Below, in pieces: positions 15,947-25,302 of a stretch of 59,414 bases of DNA; the first letter of the stretch is position 1, and every line of letters begins with the position of its first letter. The stretch is from NCBI GenBank assembly GCA_949287395.1, contig CASEFZ010000036.1, positions 1 to 59,414 of the forward strand, written 5' to 3'. The stretch is from an uncultured Verrucomicrobiota bacterium (GTDB lineage: Bacteria; Verrucomicrobiota; Verrucomicrobiia; Opitutales; Intestinicryptomonadaceae). A model generated the notes under the pieces. It was not told the DNA's origin, did not search any database, and saw nothing but the letters and a program-made list of their open reading frames with translations. The translations under genes were made by a program, and so were the position numbers.

Positions 15947-18448
15947 ATGAAAGCAACCAGAAAGTTTCAGTATTCGACAGACGAGAAAAAGGTGATGACG
16001 GACGCAAATGCGTGCCCGTTCTACGTTGGCGAAACTTCCGAAGGAATGAAGAAGGCCATACTGTGGCATCTTGAGTGTTCGCTTGCGACGTCTCCGGCGT
16101 CGGCGACGCGCAGGGCGTGGTGGGTTGCCACGGCTCTTGCGGTGCGCGACCACACCATGAATCGTTTTATCAGCACGATGAAACGCTACCACGACAACGA
16201 CGTCCGCAGGGTGAGCTATTTTTCGCTGGAATACTTGGTTGGAAGGCTCACCGCCGACACGCTGATCAATACGAATTTGATGGGCGTGACAAAGAAGGCC
16301 CTGGAGGAGCTTGGGATAAACTATGACGAAATCATAGACGAGGAAGTTGACATGGGCCTCGGCAACGGGGGTTTGGGGCGTCTGGCCGCGTGCTTCCAAG
16401 ATTCGTTGGCAACGCTCAACTATCCGGCGATAGGCTACGGGATACATTACGAGTTCGGTTTGTTTACGCAGTCGTTTGAGGACGGCAAGCAGGTTGAGTC
16501 TCCGGACAACTGGTTGAAATACGGTTCCCCATGGGAGATAGTGCGCCCGCAGAACACGGTGAAAGTGCCACTTGGCGGAAGGGTGGAGAACAAAATGACA
16601 GACACCGGGGATTGGTCCATAGAATGGATACCTCAGGGAGAGCTTGTGGGAATTCCGTGGGACATACCGGTTGTGGGCTACGGTGCCGAAACTGTGAATT
16701 TCTTGCGCCTTTGGGAGTCGCGTGCTTCCAACGAGTTTGATTTGGACGCTTTCAATGCGGGCGGATATGCGCAGGCGGTGCACCAAAAGGCAATGAGTGA
16801 AACCGTCTCAAAGGTCCTGTATCCAAACGACAAGACGGAGAATGGAAAGTACCTTAGACTGATTCAGCAGTACTTTTTTGTCTCGTGTTCCCTCCAGGAC
16901 ATAATCAGGCGCTATTTGAATGACCACGACGATTGGAGTGCGTTTACGCGCAAAAACGTCATACAGCTAAACGACACCCACCCGGCAATAGCCATACCGG
17001 AACTTATGCGCCTGCTGATGGATGTCCACGGACTCGGCTGGGACGAGGCTTGGGGAATGTGCATAAAGGTGTTTGCCTACACAAACCACACCCTGCTGCC
17101 CGAGGCGCTTGAGAAGTGGTCTTTGGACCTTTTCGGCAAGGCTCTGCCGAGGCACTTGCAGATAATTTACGAGATAAACGCGCGCTGGCTGCGCGAGGTT
17201 GAGCACAGGTATCCTAACGATCCTCGCCGTTTGGAGAGGCTTTCGATAATAGAGGAGGGCCAGCCGAAGATGATACGCATGGCGTATTTGGCGGTGGTTG
17301 GCAGTTTCAGTGTCAACGGCGTGGCCGCCCTGCATACGGAGCTATTAAAAAGCAGCGTTCTGCGCGACTTTTACGAGATAGACCCTGCGAAGTTCAACAA
17401 CAAGACAAACGGCGTGACGCCGCGCCGCTGGTTGAAGGTTTGCAACGAAGGCCTTTCGGCGCTAATCGACACAAAGATAGGCGGAAAGTGCTGGCCAAAA
17501 AATCTGGATTTGCTCAGGGAGCTTGAGAAGTACGCCGACGATCCCCAATTCAGGGAAGATTTCATGCGCGTAAAACTTGAGAACAAGAAGAACATGGCGC
17601 GGATAATAAAGAACACGTGCAATGTTGACGTAAATCCCGAGGCGATGTTTGATGTGCAGATAAAGCGCCTGCACGAATACAAGCGCCAGCACCTTAACTT
17701 GCTGCACATATTGACGCTGTACAAGAGGTTGCTGCACAACCCGAATTTGAACGTTGCGCCCAGGGTGTTCATATTTGGGGCGAAGGCCGCGCCCGGATAC
17801 GATTTGGCGAAGAATATAATCTACGCCATAAACAAGGTTGCGGAGAAAATAAATTCAGACAAGCGCATCAACGACAAGATAAAGGTTGTGTTCATGCCGA
17901 ACTACAATGTGTCTTTGGCCATGAACATAATACCCGCAGCCGACCTTTCGGAACAGATTTCGACCGCCGGCAAAGAGGCTTCCGGGACGGGCAATATGAA
18001 GCTTGCGCTCAACGGGGCGGTGACCATGGGAACCCTCGACGGGGCAAATGTTGAGATTCTGGAGGCGGTAGGCAAGGACAACATATTTATATTTGGCAAT
18101 ACGGTAGAGCAGGTGCAGTCGCTGAAGGGGCACGGCTACAACCCGTGGAAGTACTACGCCGAGAACACGAATCTCAAGGACGTTTTGGACTGGCTTGTTT
18201 CCGACTACTTCATGCCCGGGAATGCGTCGGCGTTTATGCCGCTGCGCAAATCGGTTCTCGATTGGGGCGATCCGTTCATGGTGTGCGCCGACTACCAGGC
18301 CTATTGCGACGCGCAAAGCCTTGCCGACGAGGCCTTCCGCGACAAGGGAAGGTGGGCGCGCATGGCAATAATGAACACCGCGCGCATAGGCAAGTTTTCT
18401 TCCGACCGCACTATACGCGAGTACGCCAAGGAAATTTGGAAATTGTAG
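15947..18448 (+). CDS. glgP: glycogen/starch phosphorylase
   Basis: Predicted 833-residue cytoplasmic enzyme (GT35) that releases glucose-1-phosphate from glycogen or maltodextrin using phosphate. ATG 15947 gives the family's normal length; the frame upstream is not protein-like. Visible landmarks are [50 protein letters not shown], the KRLHEYKRQ segment, and the pyridoxal-phosphate site [15 protein letters not shown] with its Lys near residue 684. The sequence is complete with no break. No other glycogen genes are in the window, and it appears to be transcribed alone. It marks storage-polysaccharide turnover feeding glycolysis. Confidence 0.96.
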   Translation: MKATRKFQYSTDEKKVMTDANACPFYVGETSEGMKKAILWHLECSLATSPASATRRAWWVATALAVRDHTMNRFISTMKRYHDNDVRRVSYFSLEYLVGRLTADTLINTNLMGVTKKALEELGINYDEIIDEEVDMGLGNGGLGRLAACFQDSLATLNYPAIGYGIHYEFGLFTQSFEDGKQVESPDNWLKYGSPWEIVRPQNTVKVPLGGRVENKMTDTGDWSIEWIPQGELVGIPWDIPVVGYGAETVNFLRLWESRASNEFDLDAFNAGGYAQAVHQKAMSETVSKVLYPNDKTENGKYLRLIQQYFFVSCSLQDIIRRYLNDHDDWSAFTRKNVIQLNDTHPAIAIPELMRLLMDVHGLGWDEAWGMCIKVFAYTNHTLLPEALEKWSLDLFGKALPRHLQIIYEINARWLREVEHRYPNDPRRLERLSIIEEGQPKMIRMAYLAVVGSFSVNGVAALHTELLKSSVLRDFYEIDPAKFNNKTNGVTPRRWLKVCNEGLSALIDTKIGGKCWPKNLDLLRELEKYADDPQFREDFMRVKLENKKNMARIIKNTCNVDVNPEAMFDVQIKRLHEYKRQHLNLLHILTLYKRLLHNPNLNVAPRVFIFGAKAAPGYDLAKNIIYAINKVAEKINSDKRINDKIKVVFMPNYNVSLAMNIIPAADLSEQISTAGKEASGTGNMKLALNGAVTMGTLDGANVEILEAVGKDNIFIFGNTVEQVQSLKGHGYNPWKYYAENTNLKDVLDWLVSDYFMPGNASAFMPLRKSVLDWGDPFMVCADYQAYCDAQSLADEAFRDKGRWARMAIMNTARIGKFSSDRTIREYAKEIWKL

Positions 18449-18502
18449 TTTTTTTCGGTTGGTTTTCACACGGGCTGTTTGGAGCGATTTTTGGGTTGGG
18501 AC

Positions 18503-20191
18503 ATGGCTGAGGAATCTGAAAAAAGGAGCATGCATTTTATAAGGCAGGTGATAGCCGAGGACATAGCGCGGGGTCTTCCGCCGTCGGCTGTGCACACGCG
18601 CTTTCCGCCGGAGCCGAACGGGTGCCTCCACATAGGGCACGCGAAGGCTTTTTGCATAGATTTCGGCATGGCGCTCGAAAACGGGGGCAAGTGTAACCTG
18701 CGCTTTGACGACACCAATCCCGACAAGGAGGAAACGCGCTTTGTGGATTCTATACGCGAGGACATCCACTGGATGGGCTTCGATTGGGAGGACAGGGAAT
18801 ATTACGCGTCGGACTATTTTGAAAAGCTGTACGAATTGGCCGAGGAGCTTATAAAAGCCGGCAAGGCCTACGTTTGCGAGCTTAGCTCGGAAGAGTTTAA
18901 AGACTATCGCGGCGTTCCCGGGGCTCCCGGAAAGCCCAGCCCGTGGCGCGACAGGCCCGTGGACGAGAGCTTGGACCTTTTCAGGCGCATGAGGGCGGGC
19001 GAGTTCGACGAGGGCAGATACGTATTGCGCGCCAAGATAGACATGGCTTCGCCCAACTTATTGATGAGGGACCCGGCAATATACAGGATAAAGAAGCAGC
19101 AGCACCACCGCACCGGAGCCTCTTGGTGCGTGTATCCGATGTACGATTTTGCCCACTGCCTCAGCGACGCCATAGAGGGAATTACCCATTCTTTGTGCAC
19201 GCTTGAGTTCGACGTCCATAGGGCCTTGTATGATTGGTTTATAGACAACACAAGTATAGGAGAGAGCTTGAAGTACCATCCGCGCCAGTATGAGTTTGCG
19301 CGGTTGAATCTTACCTATACAATGATGAGCAAGCGCAAATTGCAGCAGCTTGTGGCCGAGGGCGTGGTGGACGGTTGGGACGATCCGCGCATGCCTACGC
19401 TTTCGGGCATGCGCAGGCGCGGCTATACTCCCAAGGCCATACGCGACTTTTGCGAGGTTATAGGCGTGACAAAATTTAACAGCCTTACTGACATAGCTCT
19501 TTTGGAGCACTGTCTCAGGCAGGATTTGAACAGGGTGGCGCTCAGGAGAATGGCTGTTTTTGACCCTCTTGAGGTTGAGATTGAAAATTGGGATGAGGGG
19601 TATTTTGACAGCCTCGACGCCGTAAACAATCCCGAGGACGAGTCGGCCGGCACCAGAAAAGTGACTTTCGGCAAGCGGATATACATAGAGAGGGCGGATT
19701 TCTGCGAGAACCCGCCGAAGAAATATTACCGCCTTTCTCCGGGCGCGGAGGTGCGTTTGCGCTACGCGTACATAATAAGGTGCAAGGAAGTTGTAAAAGA
19801 CGGCGGCGGAAATATTGTAAAGCTTGTTTGCACGGCAGACTTAGATTCCCGCGGGGGGACGGCGCCCGACGGAAGAAAGGTAAAAGGCACCATACACTGG
19901 GTGGACGCAAAGCATGCGAGGAGGGCTGTTGTGCGCCTCTATGAGAATCTGTTTACGCGCGAGGACATGGGAGACCTTCCCGAAGGTTCGGATTTTAAGG
20001 ATTTCTTAAATCCGAACTCTCTTGTGAAGAAAGATGTGCTTGTTGAGCCCGCGCTCTTGGAGGCGAAGCCCGGGGAGCCCTTGCAGTTCGAGAGAAACGC
20101 GTATTTTACCGCGGACCCCGACTTGCGCGGCGAAACAGCCGTGTTTAACCGGACGGTGACTCTGAAAGATTCCTACGCAAAGCTGGCTTAG
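18503..20191 (+). CDS. glnS: glutaminyl-tRNA synthetase
   Basis: Predicted 562-residue class I aminoacyl-tRNA synthetase that charges tRNA-Gln directly. The in-frame start at 18479 is TTG; ATG 18503 (MAEESEKRS) is preferred. The ATP-binding motifs are [15 protein letters not shown] (HIGH) near residue 42 and [11 protein letters not shown] (KMSKS-like). The anticodon-binding beta barrels occupy the C-terminal third ([30 protein letters not shown]). The presence of GlnRS means this organism does not depend wholly on the GatCAB amidation route for tRNA-Gln. A modest terminator follows. Confidence 0.96.
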   Translation: MAEESEKRSMHFIRQVIAEDIARGLPPSAVHTRFPPEPNGCLHIGHAKAFCIDFGMALENGGKCNLRFDDTNPDKEETRFVDSIREDIHWMGFDWEDREYYASDYFEKLYELAEELIKAGKAYVCELSSEEFKDYRGVPGAPGKPSPWRDRPVDESLDLFRRMRAGEFDEGRYVLRAKIDMASPNLLMRDPAIYRIKKQQHHRTGASWCVYPMYDFAHCLSDAIEGITHSLCTLEFDVHRALYDWFIDNTSIGESLKYHPRQYEFARLNLTYTMMSKRKLQQLVAEGVVDGWDDPRMPTLSGMRRRGYTPKAIRDFCEVIGVTKFNSLTDIALLEHCLRQDLNRVALRRMAVFDPLEVEIENWDEGYFDSLDAVNNPEDESAGTRKVTFGKRIYIERADFCENPPKKYYRLSPGAEVRLRYAYIIRCKEVVKDGGGNIVKLVCTADLDSRGGTAPDGRKVKGTIHWVDAKHARRAVVRLYENLFTREDMGDLPEGSDFKDFLNPNSLVKKDVLVEPALLEAKPGEPLQFERNAYFTADPDLRGETAVFNRTVTLKDSYAKLA

Positions 20192-20281
20192 CCGGCGCTG
20201 CGTTGGGAAGCGTGCGTTTTCGGTTGACGAACGCTTTCGGCGGTGTAATTATGCAATACGACGGCGGGGCGGGTCGGAAGA

Positions 20282-20309
20282 CACCGTCCGGCGGTGCGTT
20301 TTGTTTTTT
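20282..20309 (+). terminator. probable terminator after glnS
   Basis: A five-base stem CACCG/CGGTG around TCCGG (20282-20296) is followed by CGTTTTGTTTTTT. The stem is short, so the call is moderate; it lies 23 bases before ilvE. Confidence 0.5.
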
Positions 20310-20331
20310 GGCATTTTAACGAGGTCATGTT

Positions 20332-21198
20332 ATGAAAGTATATATAAACGGAAAATATTACGAAAAGGACGAAGCTAAGGTTTCGGTTTTCGACCACGGC
20401 TTTCTTTACGGTGACGGGATATTCGAGGGAATTCGCCTGTATTCCGGAAATGTATTCAAGCTTGACAAGCACATAGACCGCCTGTTCCGCTCGGCGCGAG
20501 CGATTCTTTTAGACCTGCCCTGGAGCAAGCAGCAGATCATAGACGCCGTTTGCGACGCCTGCAGGACAAACGGCCTCAAGGACGGTTACATACGCCTTGT
20601 GGTTTCGCGCGGCAAGGGCAAGCTGGGGTTGTCGCCCCTTACATGCGAGGACCCTCAGCTGGTGATAATAGCCGACCAGATACAGCTTTATCCGCAGGAG
20701 CTTTACGACAACGGCCTCAAGGCAATAACCGTGCCGACGCGCCGCAATTCGCACGCGGCGCTTCCGCCGATGGTAAAGAGCCTGAATTATCTCAACAATA
20801 TTTTGGCCAAAGTTGAGGCGCAAAAATTGGGGTACCAAGAGTGCCTGCTTCTCAACAACGAGGGTTATGTTGCCGAATGCAGCGGAGACAATGTATTCAT
20901 AGCTTTTGAGGGCAGGTTGATTACGCCGCCGGTAAGTTGCGGGTCTCTTGGCGGAATGACGCGTTCCACGGTCATAGAGCTGGCGCGCCAGCTTGACATT
21001 CCCGTTGACGAAAAGCCCATTACGCGCTTTGACGTTTGGACGGCCGACGAGTGTTTCCTGACGGGAACGGCGGCGAAGCTCATACCGCTTGTCGAGCTGG
21101 ACGCGCGGAAGATAGGCGACGGAAAGCCCGGGGAAATCACCAAGAGGCTGATTGCGGCCTTCAACGAGGTTGCTCCGAAAATAGGCGTTAAGATATAG
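20332..21198 (+). CDS. ilvE: branched-chain amino acid aminotransferase
   Basis: Predicted 288-residue class IV pyridoxal-phosphate aminotransferase, catalysing the last step of leucine, isoleucine and valine synthesis with glutamate. The start follows GAGG in ACGAGGTCATGTT. Family landmarks are VFDHGFLYGDGIFEGIR near the N-terminus, the catalytic Lys in MVKSLNYLNNILAK near residue 149, the ECSGDNVFI segment and SLGGMTRSTVIELA. DECFLTGTAAKLIP near 240 supports IlvE over D-amino-acid transaminase or aminodeoxychorismate lyase, although class IV members are hard to separate by eye. A terminator hairpin just after it overlaps the leader of the next gene. Confidence 0.9.
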   Translation: MKVYINGKYYEKDEAKVSVFDHGFLYGDGIFEGIRLYSGNVFKLDKHIDRLFRSARAILLDLPWSKQQIIDAVCDACRTNGLKDGYIRLVVSRGKGKLGLSPLTCEDPQLVIIADQIQLYPQELYDNGLKAITVPTRRNSHAALPPMVKSLNYLNNILAKVEAQKLGYQECLLLNNEGYVAECSGDNVFIAFEGRLITPPVSCGSLGGMTRSTVIELARQLDIPVDEKPITRFDVWTADECFLTGTAAKLIPLVELDARKIGDGKPGEITKRLIAAFNEVAPKIGVKI

Positions 21199-21209
21199 CG
21201 TTTTTTGCT

Positions 21210-21244
21210 GGCGCGCCGCTGCAAGGCCGCGCGCCGCATTTTTT
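21210..21244 (+). terminator. terminator after ilvE
   Basis: GGCGCGC (21210-21216) pairs with GCGCGCC (21229-21235), followed by GCATTTTTT. The T run ends only three bases before the ATG of the thioesterase, so readthrough or an independent promoter must supply that gene. Confidence 0.7.
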
Positions 21245-21247
21245 GTT

Positions 21248-21625
21248 ATGCCAAGTACCGATTTTGACAGATTTGCGCGGACGCTGGGCTTCGAGGTTGC
21301 GGAGTCTGGAAACGGCTTTGCAAAGGTGAGCGGGCGCGCGCGAGAGGAATTCTTAAACGGCGTGGGAATAGCGCACGGGGGGTTTTTGTTCTCGCTGGCG
21401 GACTATGCCAGCGCAATTGCGTCGAATACCGACAGCGTGGTGGCGGTGACGTCGAACTCTTCGATAAACTATCTTTCGCCGTGCCCGTCGGGGGAGATTG
21501 TTGTGGCCACGGCGCGCATATCGTACATGAACGCGAAGACGGGCGTTTGCGACGTTCAGATAGCTTCGCAAGATTCATCGGTTTTGTACGCGGTGTACCA
21601 ATCCCGCGTAATAGTGCGCAAGTGA
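21248..21625 (+). CDS. PaaI-type hotdog thioesterase
   Basis: Predicted 125-residue acyl-CoA or acyl-ACP thioesterase of the hotdog fold. The segment NGVGIAHGGFLFSLADYASAIAS is the PaaI-type active-site helix, with the HGG loop and the acidic Asp of LAD. The next strands, SINYLSPCPSGEIVVATARI, form the typical central sheet. PaaI members hydrolyse aromatic or short-chain thioesters; the substrate here is unknown. Thioesterases are common companions of ACP-based lipid or polyene loci, and such a locus starts 860 bases away, but this gene is convergent with the glycosyltransferase, so a functional link is only a guess. Confidence 0.8.
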   Translation: MPSTDFDRFARTLGFEVAESGNGFAKVSGRAREEFLNGVGIAHGGFLFSLADYASAIASNTDSVVAVTSNSSINYLSPCPSGEIVVATARISYMNAKTGVCDVQIASQDSSVLYAVYQSRVIVRK

Positions 21626-21674
21626 GTTTTGGGTGGAGAGGCGCTTCCGCCTTTCGGCAGGCATGCCGGGCGTT

Positions 21675-22409
21675 TTAGGCTTTCTTTTTCTTTTTAAGCG
21701 ATATCTGCCGCAGAAGCCTTTTGGGAAAGAATGCGGCCATAAAGGTGAGTTTTGCGTTTAAGACTGAAAATCTCATGGTGTCCTTTAGCGGCTTGTAGTG
21801 GGATTTCTTGACGGATTCTTCCGTGTAGATTGTCGGGATTGGGAACTGCACTATGGGCACGCCGGCCCACGAGGCTTTTACAAGCAGTTCGGCCTCGAAA
21901 ACAAAGCCCTTGAATGGCACATCCACAGCGTCGATTACCGAGAGCGGGTAGCAGCGGAATCCGCATTGGGTGTCGGCCATCTCTATTCCGGTCTGGTGCC
22001 GAAACCAAAAGTTGGAAAACTTGTTGAAGGTGCGGCGTATTTTTGGAACTTGGGGGAGGTCGAAATTTCTTACGCCGACAATAACGGAGTCTGGGTTGTC
22101 GATTGCGGCGCGGACAATTCCCGGAAGGGCGCTTGCCGGGTGCTGGCCGTCGGCGTCCATGGTCACTGCGTGCGTAAAGCCCATTTCTGCCGCACGCTTA
22201 AAGCCGACGCGCATGGCGTTTGCCTTGCCGGAATTTTGCGCAATGCGCATCAAGATGCGCGACGGGTTCGACAGGCAAACCGGAGGCTCGGAACCGTCGT
22301 CTACAACGATGACGGCAACGCCGCCGGGTAAAACGCCCTCTATTGATTTTAAAACTTCATAGAGGGTGTCATTGTGGTTGTAGGACGGAATAATTATGCA
22401 AAACCTCAT
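21675..22409 (-). CDS. family 2 glycosyltransferase (polyprenol-phosphate type)
   Basis: Predicted 244 residues. The start at 22409 (MRFCIIIPSYNHND) fits the GT2 fold; the longer frame from 22526 adds an unlikely N-terminus. The nucleotide-sugar site is visible as VVDDGSEP and the DXD-type MDADGQHP near residues 86-93. The region DTQCGFRCYPLSVI and the end KDTMRFSVLNAKLTFMAAFF resemble dolichol-phosphate-mannose-synthase-like GT2 proteins, including those in aryl-polyene-type gene clusters. It is divergent from the ACP gene with 78 bases between, so a shared regulatory region is likely. The sugar donor and acceptor are unknown. The C-terminus is a run of lysines (LKKKKKA). Confidence 0.82.
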   Translation of the reverse strand: MRFCIIIPSYNHNDTLYEVLKSIEGVLPGGVAVIVVDDGSEPPVCLSNPSRILMRIAQNSGKANAMRVGFKRAAEMGFTHAVTMDADGQHPASALPGIVRAAIDNPDSVIVGVRNFDLPQVPKIRRTFNKFSNFWFRHQTGIEMADTQCGFRCYPLSVIDAVDVPFKGFVFEAELLVKASWAGVPIVQFPIPTIYTEESVKKSHYKPLKDTMRFSVLNAKLTFMAAFFPKRLLRQISLKKKKKA

Positions 22410-22487
22410 TTCGGCTTGAATTCTAAACGTTATGGAATAACTTGTCACGGGTAAAAATTTGGGAAATAGAAGCAGACATATACGCAT

Positions 22488-22775
22488 ATGCCCCTCGATT
22501 TGAAAAAATTGGAAAGAAGGAGGCAACTTTCGGCCGATTTAAAGCGGAAGTTGATCGAGAATTTGGACCTACCCTACGAGGTGGACGACCTTTGCGAGGA
22601 CGTGTCTTTGATAGGTTCCGGTTTGGGCTTGGATTCGCTGGACATTTTGGAAATAGTCCTGTGCGTGGAAAATAATTTCGGGGTAAAAATTCCCGACGAC
22701 AGCGCGCGGGTGCTGCGTTCTTTCAATACGCTTTTGGATTTTATCGTAGAGCAAACGGAGGCAAAAAATGCTTAG
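22488..22775 (+). CDS. acyl carrier protein of a specialised lipid locus
   Basis: Predicted 95-residue ACP. The phosphopantetheine site is Ser in GLGLDSLDILEIVL. The wording around it (DVSLIGSGLGLDSLDILE) is closer to ACPs of aryl-polyene or resorcinol-type clusters, which have 'GxGLGLDSIDALEL', than to the housekeeping AcpP motif DSLDTVELV. The N-terminal helix is long and basic (KKLERRRQLSADLKRKL). It is the first gene of a tight operon; its last eight bases overlap the start of the GcvT-fold gene. It probably carries the acyl chain acted on by the ketoreductase, dehydratase and acyltransferase encoded downstream. Confidence 0.85.
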   Translation: MPLDLKKLERRRQLSADLKRKLIENLDLPYEVDDLCEDVSLIGSGLGLDSLDILEIVLCVENNFGVKIPDDSARVLRSFNTLLDFIVEQTEAKNA

Positions 22776-23841
22776 GGATAAGTTGAAGGCGTGCGGCGCG
22801 AATTTTTGCGATTCCTGCTTTGGGGGTGCTGTCCGGGACTTCGGAGATGTCGCAAAGGAGCTCTCTTACATAAGGAACAGCGCGGCGGTTTGCGATTTTT
22901 CATTTTTGCCGAAATATTCCCTGAATGAAGAGTGCGGAGCCGAGTTTTTGGACAGTGTTCTTCCGGCAAACATGCTGAAGCTGCGCTATGGGAAAATGGC
23001 CGACACGTTTCTGGCCTCGCCTGGCGGGGAGGTTCTTGCGGAGGTTCTTGCGGCAAACATAGACGGAAGGATATTTTTGCTTGCAGAAAGCGCGCGCGCA
23101 GACGCGGATTTTTCTGGCATTTTCAACGGAGAGGGAACGGACTTTAAAGACATTACAAAAGACTATTGCGTTTTGTCGTTCGATGGGCCAAGCTCTTGGC
23201 GGCTGGCTGAAAGCGTGTTCGGGACGGACGCGTTGAACCTTTCGTACATGTCGGTTGAGATGTACGAGTTCGGGGGGGAGCCTGTTTGTCTGATGCGCGG
23301 CGGAAAAACCGGAGAGTTCGGGTACCAGGCAATGATTGAGAGCCGGAAGGCGGGCGAGTTGTTCGACTGCCTCAAAGAAGGCGCGGAGAATTTGGGCGGC
23401 GGACTTGCCGGAATGAAGGCGCATTCGTTGGCGCGCCTGCAGGGAAATTTTTTCAATGTGGCGGCGGAGGGAAAAGCCGTTAAAAATCCGCTGGAATTGG
23501 GCCTTCAATGGATGGTGGATTTTTCCAAAGATTCGTTTATAGGGGCGGACAAAATTTTGGGCGACAGGTCCAGGGGGGTGGCGAGGGCACTTGCCGCCGT
23601 AGATTCGGAGACTCCTCTGAGCGTGGGGGCCAAACTATATTTCGGGGGACGCGCGGTTGGAGAGATTGTTGTAGCGGAGGAAATTTCCGGAAGGGGGCTT
23701 GCTTTGGGGCTTTTCGAGAGGGATTTTGCTTATGCGGGTTTTGATTATTCGCTTTCGCCGAACGGCGGGGACGATGTGCGCACGGTATCGCGCCCAACAT
23801 TGCTTTCGCGCAGCCTCACCGAGGGCATGGGGGCCGAATAG
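22768..23841 (+). CDS. GcvT-fold (aminomethyltransferase-like) protein
   Basis: Predicted 357 residues, similar in layout to glycine-cleavage T proteins and their folate-binding relatives: an N-terminal GcvT domain (RNSAAVCDFSFLPKYSL, SPGGEVLAEVLAAN), then GKTGEFGYQAMIESRKAGELF and ARLQGNFFNVAAEGK, then a C-terminal barrel near residues 265-345 (AKLYFGGRAVGEIV). No gcvH or gcvP is present, and its partners are ACP and fatty-acid-type enzymes. In the GG-x-x-DD segment, where GcvT has its catalytic Asp, this protein reads GGEVLAEV, so that Asp seems to be lost. I infer a folate- or substrate-binding role in lipid modification rather than glycine cleavage; this is uncertain. Confidence 0.65.
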   Translation: MLRDKLKACGANFCDSCFGGAVRDFGDVAKELSYIRNSAAVCDFSFLPKYSLNEECGAEFLDSVLPANMLKLRYGKMADTFLASPGGEVLAEVLAANIDGRIFLLAESARADADFSGIFNGEGTDFKDITKDYCVLSFDGPSSWRLAESVFGTDALNLSYMSVEMYEFGGEPVCLMRGGKTGEFGYQAMIESRKAGELFDCLKEGAENLGGGLAGMKAHSLARLQGNFFNVAAEGKAVKNPLELGLQWMVDFSKDSFIGADKILGDRSRGVARALAAVDSETPLSVGAKLYFGGRAVGEIVVAEEISGRGLALGLFERDFAYAGFDYSLSPNGGDDVRTVSRPTLLSRSLTEGMGAE

Positions 23842-23891
23842 TCCAAAGGCAAATGGAGGCCGCTTGGGAAAAATATCGGTTTTTAGGCGGA

Positions 23892-24626
23892 ATGAATTTT
23901 GAAGGTAAAGTTGTTGTTGTAAGCGGCGGTTCGCGCGGGATAGGCGCGGCTGCGGTGAGAAAATTCGCCTCGCTTGGGGCGAAGGTGTATTTTACCTACA
24001 AATCCGGCGCGGCCGCCGCAGGGGAACTGTCAAAGTTGACCGGGGCGGAGCATATAGAGTGCGACCAATCCGATGCCTCGGCGATAGAGACGGCGGTGGA
24101 CGCAATATTTGCGGCGGAGGGAAGAATTGACGTATTGGTCAACAACGCCGGCATAACCAGAGACTGCCATTTGCTGATGATGCCCAAGACCTCGTGGGAC
24201 AGCGTGCTGAATGTAAACGCGACGGCGGCGTTTGTGTGGACTAAGTGCGCGGCAAAAAAAATGTGCGCGCACGGAGGGGGAAGCGTGGTGTTTGTCTCGT
24301 CGATTTCGGGCCTTGTGGGGGTTCAGGGGCAGGCGAATTACGCGGCTTCAAAGGCGGCTCTTTGCGCGCTTGCGCGCGTTGCCGCAGCGGAGCTGGGGCG
24401 CAAAAATATACGCGTAAATGCGGTGTGCCCGGGCTTCATAGAGACTGACATGACGGCGAAAATTCCGCGGGCCGTCGCCGCGAGACACTGCGAAAGAATA
24501 ACGCTAAACCGCTTTGGGAAGGCGGACGAGGTTGCGGAGGCAATAGCATTTTTGGCGTCGGACGGGGCGTCGTATATAACGGGCCAGACGCTTGTTGTTG
24601 ACGGCGGGTTGACGGCCTGTTTCTGA
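23892..24626 (+). CDS. FabG-like short-chain dehydrogenase/reductase
   Basis: Predicted 244-residue NAD(P)H-dependent reductase of the SDR family, probably a 3-oxoacyl-ACP reductase. ATG 23892 follows AGGCGG. Cofactor motif is SGGSRGIG, then NNAG, the catalytic Ser in VSSISG, the YAASK pair (Tyr, Lys), NAVCPGFIETDM and the C-terminal GASYITGQTLVVDGG, all in FabG order. Length is normal. Its place between the ACP/GcvT genes and the membrane protein, with six bases to the next gene, ties it to this locus and not to the main fatty-acid operon. Other SDR substrates cannot be excluded. Confidence 0.85.
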   Translation: MNFEGKVVVVSGGSRGIGAAAVRKFASLGAKVYFTYKSGAAAAGELSKLTGAEHIECDQSDASAIETAVDAIFAAEGRIDVLVNNAGITRDCHLLMMPKTSWDSVLNVNATAAFVWTKCAAKKMCAHGGGSVVFVSSISGLVGVQGQANYAASKAALCALARVAAAELGRKNIRVNAVCPGFIETDMTAKIPRAVAARHCERITLNRFGKADEVAEAIAFLASDGASYITGQTLVVDGGLTACF

Positions 24627-24632
24627 CGAAAT

Positions 24633-25271
24633 ATGTTTTGGTCGGTGGTGAAATTGGCCGCGGTTGTGGCTGTGCTTGCGGGGTTGCACGCGCTGCTGCA
24701 CGGCTGTGGCGCACTGGGGCAAATAGAAAACGCGCTGGACGGGGTGCGGAGGTTGGACGTGTTTGTGTTGGCGATGTCCATCGGCTGCGCGTTCGCGTTT
24801 CCGCTGTCTATTTGCTATCTGCTTGCGGGAGCTGCCTTCCCCATTTGGCAGGCGTGGCCGGCTTGTTTGGCGGTGTTGTTTTTTAGCTCTGGTATAGGTT
24901 TTTGGGCGGGGCGCAAGCTTGTGCCCAAACGGATCTTTGGGGCGTTGTGCGAGAAGTTTAAACTCCGCGCGGGCGGAAAGGTTGGAGCCGGCCTGTTTAG
25001 GCTGAATTTTATTGTCAGGACCTTTCCGGGAATACCGTATTGGATTCAAAATATTTTTTTGGCAAGGATAGGCACGCCGTACAAGCTGTACACAGCTGTA
25101 AACATGGCCGCGCAGGGAATGATATCGCTGGCGATGACGGCGCTTGGAAATTCCTTAAAACAGCCGGACACGGCAACATTTGCGGCGATTTTGCTTCTTG
25201 TAATAGGCATTGCGGCGGCGTACAAGCTCCTCTTTGCGGCATTTGTGGGGGAGGATTGCCGGGAAAAATAG
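24633..25271 (+). CDS. VTT/TVP38-DedA-like membrane protein
   Basis: Predicted 212-residue inner-membrane protein with about five hydrophobic segments. The segment RTFPGIPYWIQNIFLARIG contains the R-x-x-PG-x-P...N pattern of the VTT (TVP38/TMEM64, DedA-related) domain, and FFSSGIGFWAGRKL is the preceding helix-turn. Several characterised VTT-domain proteins are lipid scramblases or undecaprenyl-phosphate/phospholipid flippases. Located among ACP, ketoreductase and acyltransferase genes with a gap of only six bases upstream, it may translocate the lipid product or its carrier; this is inference. Confidence 0.7.
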   Translation: MFWSVVKLAAVVAVLAGLHALLHGCGALGQIENALDGVRRLDVFVLAMSIGCAFAFPLSICYLLAGAAFPIWQAWPACLAVLFFSSGIGFWAGRKLVPKRIFGALCEKFKLRAGGKVGAGLFRLNFIVRTFPGIPYWIQNIFLARIGTPYKLYTAVNMAAQGMISLAMTALGNSLKQPDTATFAAILLLVIGIAAAYKLLFAAFVGEDCREK

Positions 25272-25302
25272 CGCTCGGCAAGGGCGTTTGCCCGGAAGTA
25301 AA

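Noticed and set aside
17855..18769. 304-codon frame on the minus strand across the end of glgP and start of glnS
   Set aside because: It is antisense to two conserved enzymes, and the product has no family resemblance.
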